From positions 186,001 to 250,000 of the forward strand of contig BDSI01000049.1 in the NCBI GenBank assembly GCA_003117195.1: a DNA stretch of 64,000 nt. Reading direction: 5' to 3'. Shown one piece after another: positions 22,426-33,558 of the stretch (its first letter is position 1; each line of letters starts with the position of its first letter). This stretch comes from Eudorina sp. 2006-703-Eu-15 (lineage: Eukaryota > Chlorophyta > Chlorophyceae > Chlamydomonadales > Volvocaceae). The notes beneath the pieces were generated by a model that had not been told where the DNA came from, ran no database searches, and was given only the letters and a program-made list of their open reading frames with translations. The translations under genes were made by a program, and so were the position numbers.

Positions 22426-22977
22426 CTAGGAGGGCTCCTTGGTCTTGGCCTGGGTTTTCTTGCGCAGCGCCCACATGACGGATCGCTTGGCCGGGTTGCC
22501 CGTTATCCGGTTGTACAACTTGGTTCCTTCCGCTCTGAGCGCAGTGATGAGTTGCGCCTCTGCGTCGTTGGCGGCACGCGCAGAGGGTGTGGTCTGCACC
22601 ACTTTGAAGGTGAAGCCGCTGGTCAAGTTGTCATAGTGTGCTGCATCCCGGCACATTAGCTTGGGTGGTCGTTGCTGATGCTGCCTCCATCTGCGTTGTG
22701 GATCTGTGGTCTGCCCCACGTAGGTCCGTCCATCAGCTGTGTGCGTGATGGTGTAGATATAATGCAGGCGTGGCTGTTGCTGGTCATGTTCGTTGTTAAC
22801 GACGACGACGACGACGACGACGATGAGGTGGCGCCCCGCCTTGAAGTCCTGGCGGCGCCGCTGTGGTTGCTGGGCTTTGCCGCTGGGTGCGCCTTCGTTC
22901 TGCCCAGCCGGCAGCACAACAGGCGCATTCTCAAGTATCGCGCCCGCAGGATTCCGGTCCTCTTGAGCGCTTACCAT
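22426..22977 (-). CDS. GIY-YIG endonuclease-domain protein
   Basis: 183-residue frame with a complete GIY-YIG nuclease signature. YIY is at 73-75, YVGQT at 86-90, Arg95 and His100 follow in the first helix, the metal-binding Glu is at 140 and Asn at 156 in KLYNRI. Spacing fits the canonical fold of a nicking or double-strand endonuclease. The N-terminal 60 residues include eight Val encoded by a GAC/GTC trinucleotide repeat and are probably not native; the true start may lie in an upstream exon. The C-terminal tail is basic. In algae GIY-YIG domains occur fused to reverse transcriptase in Penelope-like elements, but no such RT is visible here. It sits inside the Mutator-like element and may be a cargo or a remnant of yet another insertion. 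Confidence 0.65.
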   Translation of the reverse strand: MVSAQEDRNPAGAILENAPVVLPAGQNEGAPSGKAQQPQRRRQDFKAGRHLIVVVVVVVVNNEHDQQQPRLHYIYTITHTADGRTYVGQTTDPQRRWRQHQQRPPKLMCRDAAHYDNLTSGFTFKVVQTTPSARAANDAEAQLITALRAEGTKLYNRITGNPAKRSVMWALRKKTQAKTKEPS

Positions 22978-22983
22978 GCGCCG

Positions 22984-23337
22984 CTCGTTCCGTACGATGA
23001 CATCCCGTACGCTGCGTGCGTGGTGATGAAGTACACGAGGTTTGATTTGTGGAAGAGCGGGTCCGGGAAGATGCTGAGGACCATCCTTTACCTCAACTCG
23101 GACCTGGGCTGCCAGGACTTCGGGCGGAAGCCGCTTGCCTTGGTCAGCACGATTCGGAAGCTGTTTGGTGTCTTGTTACAGCAGACGCAGCAGCATCCCG
23201 CACACGTCAAGGTGAGTGGTGCTGCGGCTGCATGGCGCCGCTTCGTGCACACTATCAACTCAAGCGTCTTTTCTCCCTTTTGTTCGCAGGTGCTGTACTC
23301 CAGGTGGGCACTGGACGCTAGCACCTGGCTGAACTAA
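22984..23337 (+). CDS. 3' end of unknown spliced gene
   Basis: Open frame containing FDLWKSGSGKMLRTILYL, then LGCQDFGRKPLALVSTIRKL and QQTQQHPAHVK, interrupted by a 78-bp GTGAGT...CGCAG intron (23212-23289) and ending VLYSRWALDASTWLN before TAA. The intron length is a multiple of three and has no stop, so the frame reads through it. The 5' part is undefined because the frame upstream is antisense to the GIY-YIG gene. I do not recognise the family. It may be a gene of the Mutator-like element or a captured host exon. Confidence 0.35.
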   Translation, partial: LVPYDDIPYAACVVMKYTRFDLWKSGSGKMLRTILYLNSDLGCQDFGRKPLALVSTIRKLFGVLLQQTQQHPAHVKVSGAAAAWRRFVHTINSSVFSPFCSQVLYSRWALDASTWLN

Positions 23338-24324
23338 TTGTTGCTGACGGTGATTATTACAGAGTGGGCTGCCGGGATGGCAGGCCAATGGCAGTATTGC
23401 CAACCTGCATGTCAGGACGAGCTACGGTGCAGCAGTGCGCTGTGTGGGTGCTGTTCGAAAGGACTGTTGCATAATTTTTGTTTCATGAAACCGTGTCGTC
23501 GCAGCAGTTGTTTTCAGCTTTTTTCCGAAGGGTGCAAGTATGTGGGGCGTACCAGATAGGGGATGCTGTGTAAATATGGTGTAATCCAGTTTCGCTTAGG
23601 GTTGTTTTTTGGTTATTGTTGGGCTTATATTCAGACATTACTTCGGCCTTGCACTGGGAGCATGTGTTTTGGTGCGGTACGCTTGCTGTAATGCTGTCTT
23701 TAGAGGATGGTGCAAGCGATACAATTTGTACGCCTTTTCTTGATTGCCAATGCTTGTGGGTCTTGTAATTCATGCCGAAACAGTGCTGAAATATTGCTTG
23801 CTCATGACTAGTTAGCCCGTCCGGCAAAGGAATAAAAAGCGCTCAGTGTCTTATCCTGAAAATCCATGTAACATATGTGCCGTCTTGGAATTGTCAGCAA
23901 ACCGTATTTAGCCTTGCCTTCGGTCGCTGTGTATACATTCACCTCTTGGAGTACATCAGGGGAAGGGTGGGTGCGTTTACCGCGTCACCGTCAGCTGGCT
24001 TGGGCTTTGTAATGTACGCTCATAGTTCCTAAAACAGCACAGGAACTAACTTGCTTCTGCCGCGTCATCTGTGCTCTGGGCGGGCGGGCGGGTGAAACGA
24101 GAAACGACCTGCGTCTCCGTAACGACCACGTATCGACATGCCGTTTTTAATTATCTCAACGTTGATTGTTTCGAATGTTTGATGTCACCAATAATGAGGC
24201 GCACTTTTCAGGAAGTTCCGTCGCCAACAAAATAAGTTGACTTTTCATTTTTCATTTTCATTCTCTGAATGACCAATATGATTCCTTTCTCTAGTTGTTA
24301 ATATTTGTTAATATGCCTGTTTAG
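23338..24324. other. AT-richer noncoding sequence
   Basis: Mixed low-GC sequence without recognisable coding potential. Short frames here lack domain or splice support. Confidence 0.4.
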
Positions 24325-24598
24325 TGGTGCATGCCGTACCCTAACCAACGTAAATTTACAGCGTTGGTACAGGTCTTCTCAGTGTGCCTCAACGACGATA
24401 GAAAACGGCCGTTGTTTCTCTTCTGCCTGTTATTGCCTTCAACTCGTCAGGCGAGGAATTCAAAAAGATCTTATGACAAGTCCTCGCACAGGCGGTTAAT
24501 TCTGTGGAAATAAGTCATGCAAAAGTCTATTGAAAGGTACTCGTGGATACATTTGTGACGTCTCCGTGAAGTCAAATGTTTATGGTGCATGCCGTACC
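24325..24598. repeat. 16-bp direct repeats around a 242-bp segment
   Basis: TGGTGCATGCCGTACC occurs at 24325-24340 and again at 24583-24598. It could be the target duplication of a small retro-inserted sequence, or a local duplication. The first copy is followed by CTAACC, reminiscent of the LINE 3' terminus. Confidence 0.35.
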
Positions 24599-24619
24599 GC
24601 AAGTATGTTCTATATAACG

Positions 24620-25418
24620 GGCCCTGGAGCGCGGCCGCCAACGCATGTACAATGTGTGGGACCAGCGTACCCCCCTGCTGCGGGGGCGTCTCGCGGCGAT
24701 CACGGTTGAGGTGGCTGCTGACTTTTGGGCCCGCCTCGCTTCCTTCGCCGCCCTGGGACTGGCCCCTCGGAATTGGGGTTCCGTTCCCTCTCAACACCCG
24801 TTCCTATGCAATGTGAATGGGCGTGTTGTCTTGAATGCTCCCCTGGACGTCGACTCCCCCCCTGCGTCCCCGCGTGGGTGATCTGATGAGTGCCTGTGGC
24901 ATGACCTGACTGTGTGCTACGTCGTCCACCCCGCCTTCTCGGCCGGGTCCGCTTCCGCGCGCTGTGTCCGTGCTGGACTTACTGACCTACGAGGGTTGTA
25001 GGGGTCCTCTGGTCCCGCCACCCTCGCGTTGGCGCTCGTGGTCTCGTAATCTTCTATTTGTTGGCTTGGTGCTGGTGGTCCCTGGATGAGTGATTGATTT
25101 ATCCCGTACTCTGGTGCGGGGGTGGCTGCGTCGGTGCGTTGTGTCTTCCGGGCCGGGAGGTTGGCCCTGGTTCTGGGTGCTCAGTTGGCAGCCCTATGTG
25201 TCTTTAGGCTGGTTGTTGGCCGCAGATTGCTCCTGCCCTTAGGCAGCTCATACTTTTGAAGGCTTGGGTCCGGTGGTTCCTTGGCCTCTTTTCTTTGGCA
25301 TGGCTCCTTGCTTAGTGCAGGGCATGCCCCTGGGGTAGGATGAACAGTCCGTCTACGCCTGTACGGCGAGCGATCAACTTGGTTGTTGGTCCCCCTTGTA
25401 ACCGTGCATCCTAACGAG
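24620..25418 (+). mobile_element. 5'-truncated LINE copy A
   Basis: The first unit of the array. It starts inside ORF2 near the C-terminus at CTGGAGCGCGGCCGCC and keeps the last ~90 residues, the stop codon and the full 3' UTR, ending CATCCTAACGA. A 13-bp filler separates it from the full-length copy B. It is a few percent more diverged than the other copies, consistent with being the founder of the array. Confidence 0.9.
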
Positions 25419-25523
25419 AATCACTCCCTGTATTCAACGATGCAATCAGCAGCGGTCCAGTCGCTGTCCCGGAGCCAAATGTCTATGCGTCGTGCCGTCC
25501 AAATTATCTTCATGTGATTCACC

Positions 25524-27112
25524 ATGGCCGCTGCACATCAGCCGCGCCCGCCTCGCGGCCGGGCCCGGCCGAGCGTTCCTTTGATAGAAGTTCAACCCTT
25601 ATTGCCCAACATCACGACCGCGCTGCGCAACAGCGGCGTGCGGCGCGTTCGCCTCGATGCAGTCGCATCAGACGTCAAAGTCGTGGACCTCGCCCGTATT
25701 CGCGGACGCATTCTTGCAGCTGTTGGAAGTAAAATTTCGCCGCTGAAAGACATGGCCCGGCGTGAGGGCCTTCCCGAGCCGGGCTGGGGCAGCCCGCTTC
25801 GCCTCGAGGTCGTGCGCGGTATGTCCACCCTGCATGTGGAGGTGGACGTCCACGCGCGCCTTCTTCCCGCGTTCCGGGCGCTCTGCGGTCCGGACGGGGC
25901 CATCCTCACTGACCCGCCTGCTGCCAACTTCCCGGGCCTGCGGTGGGTGGTCTTCGGCGCCGATGAGGCCCCGAGGGCGGGGGCCCTGCGCCCCGCTGCC
26001 TTCTCACAACGGGCTGGCCCGCCGGAATCGCGGCGCCCCACGTACGCGCCCAGTTCGCGGCCTGGTTCGACGGCCTCCAGATCGTCTCCGTGGACGGCTA
26101 CACGGAGCCCAGCCCGCTGGCCCGTCTTCGCTCGGCGCACGCTTTCCTGGTTCGGGTCTTCCCGGGCTCCTCGCCCCTTCCGATGCAGGAGACCTTCCAG
26201 CTCCGCGTCCCTGGCCCCGACGGCGGCGTGCTGCTTGTCCGCACGCTGGACTACGACCAGTACCGGCGGGAGCACGCCCTCGCGCTGGCGTGCGTTCGCT
26301 CCCCGGCTGGCTCCGCCTGGCAAGGCGCCCCCCCGGCCGGCGTGCCTGGGGGGTCGGCTGGCGGGCCCGCCGCGCCGATCGCTGGCGCCGCCCCGTCTGC
26401 CGGCTTGGCCGCCCCCGCGGCGGCCGCCGGCGGGTCCTCGGGTGGCGCCTTGGCGGTTGGCAACCCTGGTGGGCCTGCCGCCGGTGCGACCGCGGTGGGG
26501 GTTGGCCCGGATGTAGCCCGGGCTACGGCTGCTCCTCCGCCGCCCCACGGCCCCTCGGCCTCCCCGCCTCCGGGCGGCGTCCCGGCGGCTTCCGCGGCCC
26601 GGCCGGCCCCGCCGGCCCCGCCCTCTCCGCCGGCCCCGGGCGCCCCGGCCGCCCCGCCGGCTCCGGACGCCCCGCCCGCCCCACCGGTTCCGGCCGCGCC
26701 ACCTTCCCCGCCGGCTCCGGACGCCCCGCCGGCCTCAGCGGCCCTGGTGGCCCCCACGGCACCGCCGCCTATGGCCGGTGCCCTGGCGTTTCCGTTGGCG
26801 CCCGCTCCGGCGCTGCTGGCTCTGCCTGCCCCGCCGCCGCTGGTGGCGCCTACTGCACTCCCGCCGGGTCCGCTCGACCCGCCTGTGCTGCCCGGCCGCA
26901 AGCGGCTGACCCCTGACCCCGACGCGGACGGCTTCCGCCCGGCCGGGCGGTCGGGCCGGTCCCACAGTGCTTCTCGCGCGCGGAACCAGCCGCGCAGCCG
27001 GGCGGCCAGCCCGCCCGCGCCGCGGGCACCGCCGCCCTCCGACCGCAACTCCTTCGCCACCCTCGCCCTCCCCCCTGCCGGCGTCGATGGGGAGGCGGAC
27101 ATGTCGGCGTAA
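25524..27112 (+). pseudogene. LINE ORF1 of copy B, frameshifted
   Basis: Homologous over its length to the intact ORF1 at 35473. A single C is missing in a C run near 25970, so the frame shifts after about residue 149 and resumes in another frame at 26090 onward. The proline/alanine region is longer than in copy C by several imperfect PPAPP units. It ends in TAA that overlaps an ATG (TAATG). Confidence 0.85.
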
Positions 27113-30100
27113 TGGGGCGGCCGCGGCTGGCCGCCCGCCCGCGGGCCCCCCCCGCTGCGGGTGGGCTCCCACAATGTGCGCGGCCTGCTGGGGTCGGCGG
27201 AGCATGGCGCCGACGCGCGCCTCCCTGCCCTCCTGCGGTGCTGGGAACGTCAGGGCCTTGACATCGTCTGCCTCCAGGAGACCCATGTTACCGACACCGA
27301 CGTCCCGCTGGCGTCGACCCGGCTCACCACGGTCTGTCGCCAGGAACGGTTCGATGACTGGTCTTCTTGGTGGTGCCCCGCCACGGTCTCGGACCGCGGT
27401 CGCCCATGCGGGGGGGTTGCCATCCTTGTCCGCTCTCGACTTCTCGCAGCGGGCTCGTGTTCCTTCCCCACTGGCGCTCCGGCCCCCGTTGCTGCAGCGC
27501 CTGGCCGCCTCCTCTACCTTCCTGTCAGTTGGGGTGGCCACCAGTTCACGTTGGCCTCCGCATACCTCCCCTCCGCGGACCCCGCCCTCCAGCGCGCCTT
27601 CATTGACCAGTACCTGCAGCCGCTGGCGGCGGCGGGCGGCATGCACGTCTGGGCTGCGGACTTCAACTTCGTCGTGGAGCCCAGCCTGGACACCTCGGGC
27701 TCGGCCCGCAGCTGTGATGCCCCGACGGCCCGCCGCTTCGCCGCTGCTTGCCCGGGCTTTGTCGACAGCTACCGCCACCTCCACCCGGCCCAGCGGAGCT
27801 TCACCTTCTTCCACGCGCGGGGCGCCTCGCGGCTGGATCGGGTGGTGGTTTCTCCGTGTGCCGCTGAGTACCTCCGCTCGTGCGAGGTGGGCTGCGGACT
27901 CCCCTCCGATCACCGCCTGGTGGTCGCGTCCCTGGCCGCCGCCCCGGATGCCCAACCTCCTGGCCCCGGGCTTCCCCGCCTTCGGCTGCATTTCCTGGAC
28001 CATCCGGACCTGGTGGAGCAGTTCCGGACTTGGCTGCGGCAGACCACCGATTCGGCCCCTGCGGACGCTGCTGGCCTCCTGCGCTGGTGGCCCGCCTTCA
28101 AGCGGGCGCTGCTGCCCTCCGCCTCCCGGCTCAACCGTCTGGCCCGCTTCCTCAGGCTGTCCGCCGCCCGCGAGGAGGTCGACGCCCGGGCCGCTGCCGC
28201 TGCTGCCATGGCCGCGGTCGAGGCGGGGGATGCCGCCGCCGCCCCCCGCGCTGTCTCCGCCCGCTCTGCTGCCGCGGTGGCCTCACTCCGGGCGGCGGGT
28301 CCTTGCGCCCGCCGCTCGCGGCACGCGTGGCTGCGCACGGGGGAGCGCCCGTGCCCAGCCCTCACAGCCCTCCTCCGGCCGCCTGCGTCGCGCCGCTGGA
28401 TCTCCGGTCTGCGCCGCCCCTCGGGGGGGTTACCTCCGACCCGCAAACCATGCCGCAGGTCATGGCCTCCTTCTGGCAGGGGATCTGCACGCCCGCCGCA
28501 AGCACTGCGGCGGCGACCACCGCGCGCCACCAGGTTCTCGCTGCCCTTCGGGCGCTCAGCCGGCGCTGCCCTGAAGACAGCCTCCCCGCTCTGGGGCGGC
28601 CGGAGGTGTCCAGCGCTGAGGTCTCCGCCGCTCTCGCCGCCACGCCCCCTGGCCGCTCCCCGGGGGCGGATGGCATTCCAGCGGAACTCTACCAGGCCTT
28701 CCCGGACGTCTTCGCACCGCTGCTTGCCCGGGTGTTCACGGCGATCGGCTGTACGGGGGGTGTGCCTGCCGGGTTCCTGGATGGGGTCATCTCCTCCCTC
28801 CCGAAGTCGGGTGACCCCACGTGCCCAGCCAACTACCGCCCCATCACGCTGCTGGACACGGACTACCGTACCCTCGCACGGGTGTTGGCGCGCCGTCTCC
28901 TCCCCGTGTTCGATGCCACAATTGACGCCGAGCAAACAGCCTTCCTTCGGTCCCGCCGCATCGCTGACAACGTGTGGCTCCTGCAGCTCCTCCCCGAGCT
29001 CCTGCGGGCGGAGCAGCGCGCCGCGCTGGCAGTCTTCCTCGACTTCTACAAGGCGTACGACACGGTGGACCGCGGCTTCCTGCTGGACTGCCTGGCGGCC
29101 TTGGGGGTCGGCCCGGGCTTCCTACGGTGGGTGCAGCGACTCCACACCGCCACGGGGGCCACAGCAGTGGTCAACGGACATCGCTCCCAGCGCGTGCCCA
29201 TGACGTCGGGAGTCCGCCAGGGCTGCCCCCTCGCACCCCTGCTCTACCTAGCGGTCGGGCAGGCCCTCCTCGCGTGGCTGAAGTCCCGGGGTGTTGGCCT
29301 GTGCTTCGGCAGCCGCCGTGTCACGGCGTCCCAGTACGCCGACGACTGCACCCCGCTGCTGGCCCTCGCCACTCAGCTCCCTGACTTCTTGGCGGTCATG
29401 GATGTCTTTCGGCTTGCGTCTGGGCAGCGGCTCAACCTGGGCAAGGTCGAGCTCCTTCATGTCGGCGCCCCCGCCCCACCGGCGGGGGCTGCCGCCGCAG
29501 CGCCTCCCTCCGCCGCACCGGCCCCTGGCGTGGCGCTACCGGAGTCCTCGGCAGCTGCCTCCCCTGAGGGCGGGGCGGCGGGCCCCCGAGGGCGGGGCGG
29601 CTCTGCTTGCCCGGGTGTTCACGGCGATCGGCTGTACGGGGGGTGTGCCTGCCGGGTTCCTGGATGGGGTCATCTCCTCCCTCCCGAAGTCGGGTGACCC
29701 CACGTGCCCAGCCAACTACCGCCCCATCACGCTGCTGGACACGGACTACCGTACCCTCGCACGGGTGTTGGCGCGCCGTCTCCTCCCCGTGTTCGATGCC
29801 ACAATTGACGCCGAGCAAACAGCCTTCCTTCGGTCCCGCCGCATCGCTGACAACGTGTGGCTCCTGCAGCTCCTCCCCGAGCTCCTGCGGGCGGAGCAGC
29901 GCGCCGCGCTGGCAGTCTTCCTCGACTTCTACAAGGCGTACGACACGGTGGACCGCGGCTTCCTGCTGGACTGCCTGGCGGCCTTGGGGGTCGGCCCGGG
30001 CTTCCTACGGTGGGTGCAGCGACTCCACACCGCCACGGGGGCCACAGCAGTGGTCAACGGACATCGCTCCCAGCGCGTGCCCATGACGTCGGGAGTCCGC

Positions 30101-32546
30101 CAGGGCTGCCCCCTCGCACCCCTGCTCTACCTAGCGGTCGGGCAGGCCCTCCTCGCGTGGCTGAAGTCCCGGGGTGTTGGCCTGTGCTTCGGCAGCCGCC
30201 GTGTCACGGCGTCCCAGTACGCCGACGACTGCACCCCGCTGCTGGCCCTCGCCACTCAGCTCCCTGACTTCTTGGCGGTCATGGATGTCTTTCGGCTTGC
30301 GTCTGGGCAGCGGCTCAACCTGGGCAAGGTCGAGCTCCTTCATGTCGGCGCCCCCGCCCCACCGGCGGGGGCTGCCGCCGCAGCGCCTCCCTCCGCCGCA
30401 CCGGCCCCTGGCGTGGCGCTACCGGAGTCCTCGGCAGCTGCCTCCCCCTCCCCCCCGCCCCTGCCGCCGCCGTGGCGCTCCTGGCCGCCCTCCGTCGCCT
30501 ACCGGCCGCCATCGCCACCACCTTTTCGGCACTCCTCCGCCGTGGGGCCCCGCCGTCACCTGCCGCCCCTGCTGCCGCCGCCAGCCCCGGCCCGACCGCC
30601 GCCCCAGCCCCTGCCGTGGCGGCGGCGCCGTCGGCGGTGGCAGTGGCGCCGATGCAACCCCGCACGGTGGAACAGGCCCGGACCCTGGGGGTCTGCTTCC
30701 GCAATGACACTATGGTGCCGCCTGTGGAATTCACCGGGGTCCTCGCCGCCCTGGAACGCGTGGCCCGCCTCCCCCTGTCTACCTTTGGCCGCGCCGCCGC
30801 CGCTTCGGGCTATGCCCTCAGCAAGGCCCTCTACCACCTCGAATTCCAGGGCCTACCGGCCCGCGCGGTGGTGGAGCGTCTGCAAGCCTCTGTCGCGGCC
30901 GTGGTCGACCGCGCCGTCCCTCCCAGCCTGCACGCCGTGCATCCCCACTCGCGACTCCCGGGCGTGGGCCTCGACACGCTGGCCCTACCGCCGGCGCTCG
31001 GAGGGTTCGGGCTCCTCCCGCTGCAGGCCCATGTTCAGGCTCGTCACGCGATGGCGGCGGTGCGCTGTGTCCTGGGCGCCTCGGGCCTCCTCCCGGCGGA
31101 CCCCCCCTGGCCGGCGCTGGTCCTCCGCCTCCTCCGACGATGTCACCCCGCGGCACACCCTCTGTGCCTGCTCGCGCCACATGACGGCCTGGTTCTGGGG
31201 GTAGAGCCGCCGGCAGCCAGCCCCGCCTTCCGGCGCCTCCTCAGCGCCCTATCCCCCCTGGGCCCACCGGCTCTGCTCCACCCGGACTCCATGGCGGGCC
31301 CCTGGTGCTACAGTGCGGCCCTGTGGGGCAACCCCGCCCTCCGGGCGGCCGACGGGCGCTGCCTGGAGGCCCACTTCCCCGTCCTCTTCGCCCTGCGGGG
31401 TTTCACCACCATCGGGACCGCGCTCCGCTGCTGGAGTTCGCTGGCAGCCGCGCGCGGTAGCCTCGCTGCCGCTCGGCAGCGGGGTGGTCCTCTCTCCCCC
31501 GTGTTCTCCGGGGGTGTACGCTGGAGCTCCGGCGTTGTGCCCTCCGCGGCGTCCTCGGCTACAGCGAGCTGGGGGCGGCTCTGGACATCTCGGGCGTGCA
31601 GGTTTTGGACGACTTGGGCGCCCTCCTGCAGCACCTACCCGCTAGCTGGGTGGCGGCCGCCCGGGAGGTCCTCCGGGGCGCGGCCGCCGCCCCGACCGAG
31701 CAGGAGGCCTGGCGTGCGCTGCTTCGCGGGTTTGTGTGGCGCCCACCGGCCGGACCTCCTGTGCCACTGCTGCGCCTCACAGTCAAGACTGCCACGGCCT
31801 TACAGCTCGGCCCTTCCCTGCAGGACCTGGCGGACCGGCACCTGGCTTATATTGCGGATGCATATGGGCAGTTGCCGGTGCCGCCATCTGCCCTGGCCGA
31901 CTTCCGCAGCACCCTGCGCAGGCTTTGGCGCCTGCGGTGGGAAAACGGCCACAAGGAGCCCCTCTGGCGGCTGGCGGTGCATGGGGTCGCGGGCTTCCCC
32001 GCTGTTTCGGCCAGCGCGGCGCGGCCAGGCGGACCGCGCCTCCGTGCAGCGGCCTGCTGCCCCTGTGGCGCGGCCATTTCGGGATCGGGATCGTGCTGGG
32101 TTCGGCGGCACCTTTTCTGGGATTGCCCTGTTGCGCAGTCGCTGCGGGAGGTGTTAGGGCTGGCGTTGGGGGCGTCGATCGGGCGGCTCGGTTCGGGTCT
32201 TCAGCGGCACCACCTGTGGCTTGTGGTCTGCCCGCCGGGTTTGCATCCGCCAGTCTGGGATGTCGTGGCCCTGGCGGCCTTGGCGGCCCTGGAGCGCGGC
32301 CGCCAACGCATGTACAATGTGTGGGACCAGCGTACCCCCCTGCTGCGGGGGCGTCTCGCGGCGATCACGGTTGAGGTGGCTGCTGACTTTTGGGCCCGCC
32401 TCGCTTCCTTCGCCGCCCTGGGACTGGCCCCTCGGCATTGGGGTTCCGTTCCCTCTCAACACCCGTTCCTATGCAATGTGAATGGGCGTGTTGTCTTGAA
32501 TGCTCCCCTGGACGTCGACTCTCCCCCTGCGTCCCCGCGTGGGTGA
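27113..32546 (+). pseudogene. LINE ORF2 of copy B: EN-RT, broken
   Basis: The APE-type endonuclease is intact in sequence (SHNVRGL, LQETH, ADFN, SDHRL from ~27164 to 27915). The frame breaks at a seven-G run (28433) where copy C has eight. RT motifs FLDFYKAYD, GVRQGCPLAP and YADD (29335) then appear, and appear again 883 bp later (YADD at 30218) because of the internal duplication. Downstream is the CCHC-type zinc finger near 32056-32130. With at least three frame disruptions, this copy cannot encode a functional polymerase. Confidence 0.85.
28721..30446 (+). repeat. Internal tandem duplication of RT domain with filler
   Basis: 843 bp (28721-29563) is repeated perfectly at 29604-30446. Between the two lies a ~40-bp GC filler made of two GAGGGCGGGGCGG blocks that is absent from copy C. 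The 883-bp period shifts the frame. Confidence 0.9.
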
Positions 32547-33082
32547 TCTGATGAGTGCCTGTGGCGTGACCTGACTGTGTGCTACGTCGTCCACCCCGCC
32601 TTCTCGGCCGGGTCCGCTTCCGCGCGCTGTGTCCGTGCTGGACTTACTGAACTACGAGGGTTGTAGGGGTCCTCTGGTCCCGCCACCCTTGCGTTGGCGC
32701 TCGTGGTCTCGTGCTCTTCTATTTGTTGGCTTGGTGCTGGTGGTCCCTGGATGAGTGATTGATTTATCCCGTACTCTGGTGCGGGATTGGTTGCATCGGT
32801 GCGTTGTGTCTTCCGGGCCGGGAGGTTGGCCCTGGTTCTGGGTGCTCAGTTGGCAGCCCTATGTGTCTTTAGGCTGGTTGTTGGCCGCAGTTTGCTCCTG
32901 CCCTTAGGCAGCTCGTACTTTTGAAGGCTTGGGTCCGGTGGTTCCTTGGCTTCTTTTCTTTGGCATGGCTCCTTGCTTCGTGCAGGGCATGCCCCTGGGG
33001 TAGGATGAACAGTCCGTCTACGCCTGTACGGCGAGCGATCAACTTGGTTGTTGGTCCCCCTTGTAACTGTGAATCCTAACGA

Positions 33083-33558
33083 CTCGAGCGATCAACTTGG
33101 TTGTTGGTCCCCCTTGTAACCGTGAATCCTAACGACTCGTGTTGGTCCCCCTTGTAACCGTGAATCCTAACGACTCGTGGTCTCGTGCTCTTCTATTTGT
33201 TGGCTTGGTGCTGGTGGTCCCTGGATGAGTGATTGATTTGTCCCGTACTCTGGTGCGGGATTGGTTGCATCGGTGCGTTGTGTCTTCCGGGCCGGGAGGT
33301 TGGCCCTGGTTCTGGGTGCTCCGTTGGCAGCCCTATGTGTCTTTAGGCTGGTTGTTGGCCGCAGTTTGCTCCTGCCCTTCGGCAGCTCGTACTTTTGAAG
33401 GCTTGGGTCCGGTGGTTCCTTGGCTTCTTTTCTTTGGCATGGCTCCTTGCTTCGTGCAGGGCATGCCCCTGGGGTAGGATGAACAGTCCGTCTACGCCTG
33501 TACGGCGAGCGATCAACTTGGTTGTTGGTCCCCCTTGTAACCGTGAATCCTAACGAGA
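33083..33558 (+). repeat. Cassette of three LINE 3'-end stubs (first)
   Basis: Three successively longer 5'-truncated 3' ends, each finishing GAATCCTAACGA: about 51 bp, about 37 bp, then about 385 bp. Junctions read CTAACGACTCG each time. The same trio follows copies C and E. Confidence 0.9.

Larger units (their letters stand above)
25432..33082 (+). mobile_element. Full-length Zepp/L1-like LINE copy B, defective
   Basis: Starts ATTCAACGATGCAATC, carries ORF1, ORF2 with APE endonuclease, RT and CCHC motif, and ends GAATCCTAACGA. It is about 99% identical to copy C but broken by a one-base deletion in ORF1, a G-run contraction in ORF2, an internal 0.84-kb tandem duplication and a further C-run change near 31497. 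No poly(A) tail is seen; the 3' end is a fixed CCTAACGA-type terminus. Inserted directly after the 3' end of copy A. Confidence 0.9.

Noticed and set aside
25592..26548. Long minus-strand frames opposite LINE ORF1 and ORF2
   Set aside because: Shadow frames of high-GC coding sequence, with the true frame supported by endonuclease, RT and zinc-finger motifs on the plus strand.
33083..33558. Telomere repeat at CCTAAC termini of the LINE
   Set aside because: CCTAACGA occurs once per LINE 3' end and never in tandem; green-algal telomeres are tandem CCCTAAAA-type arrays.
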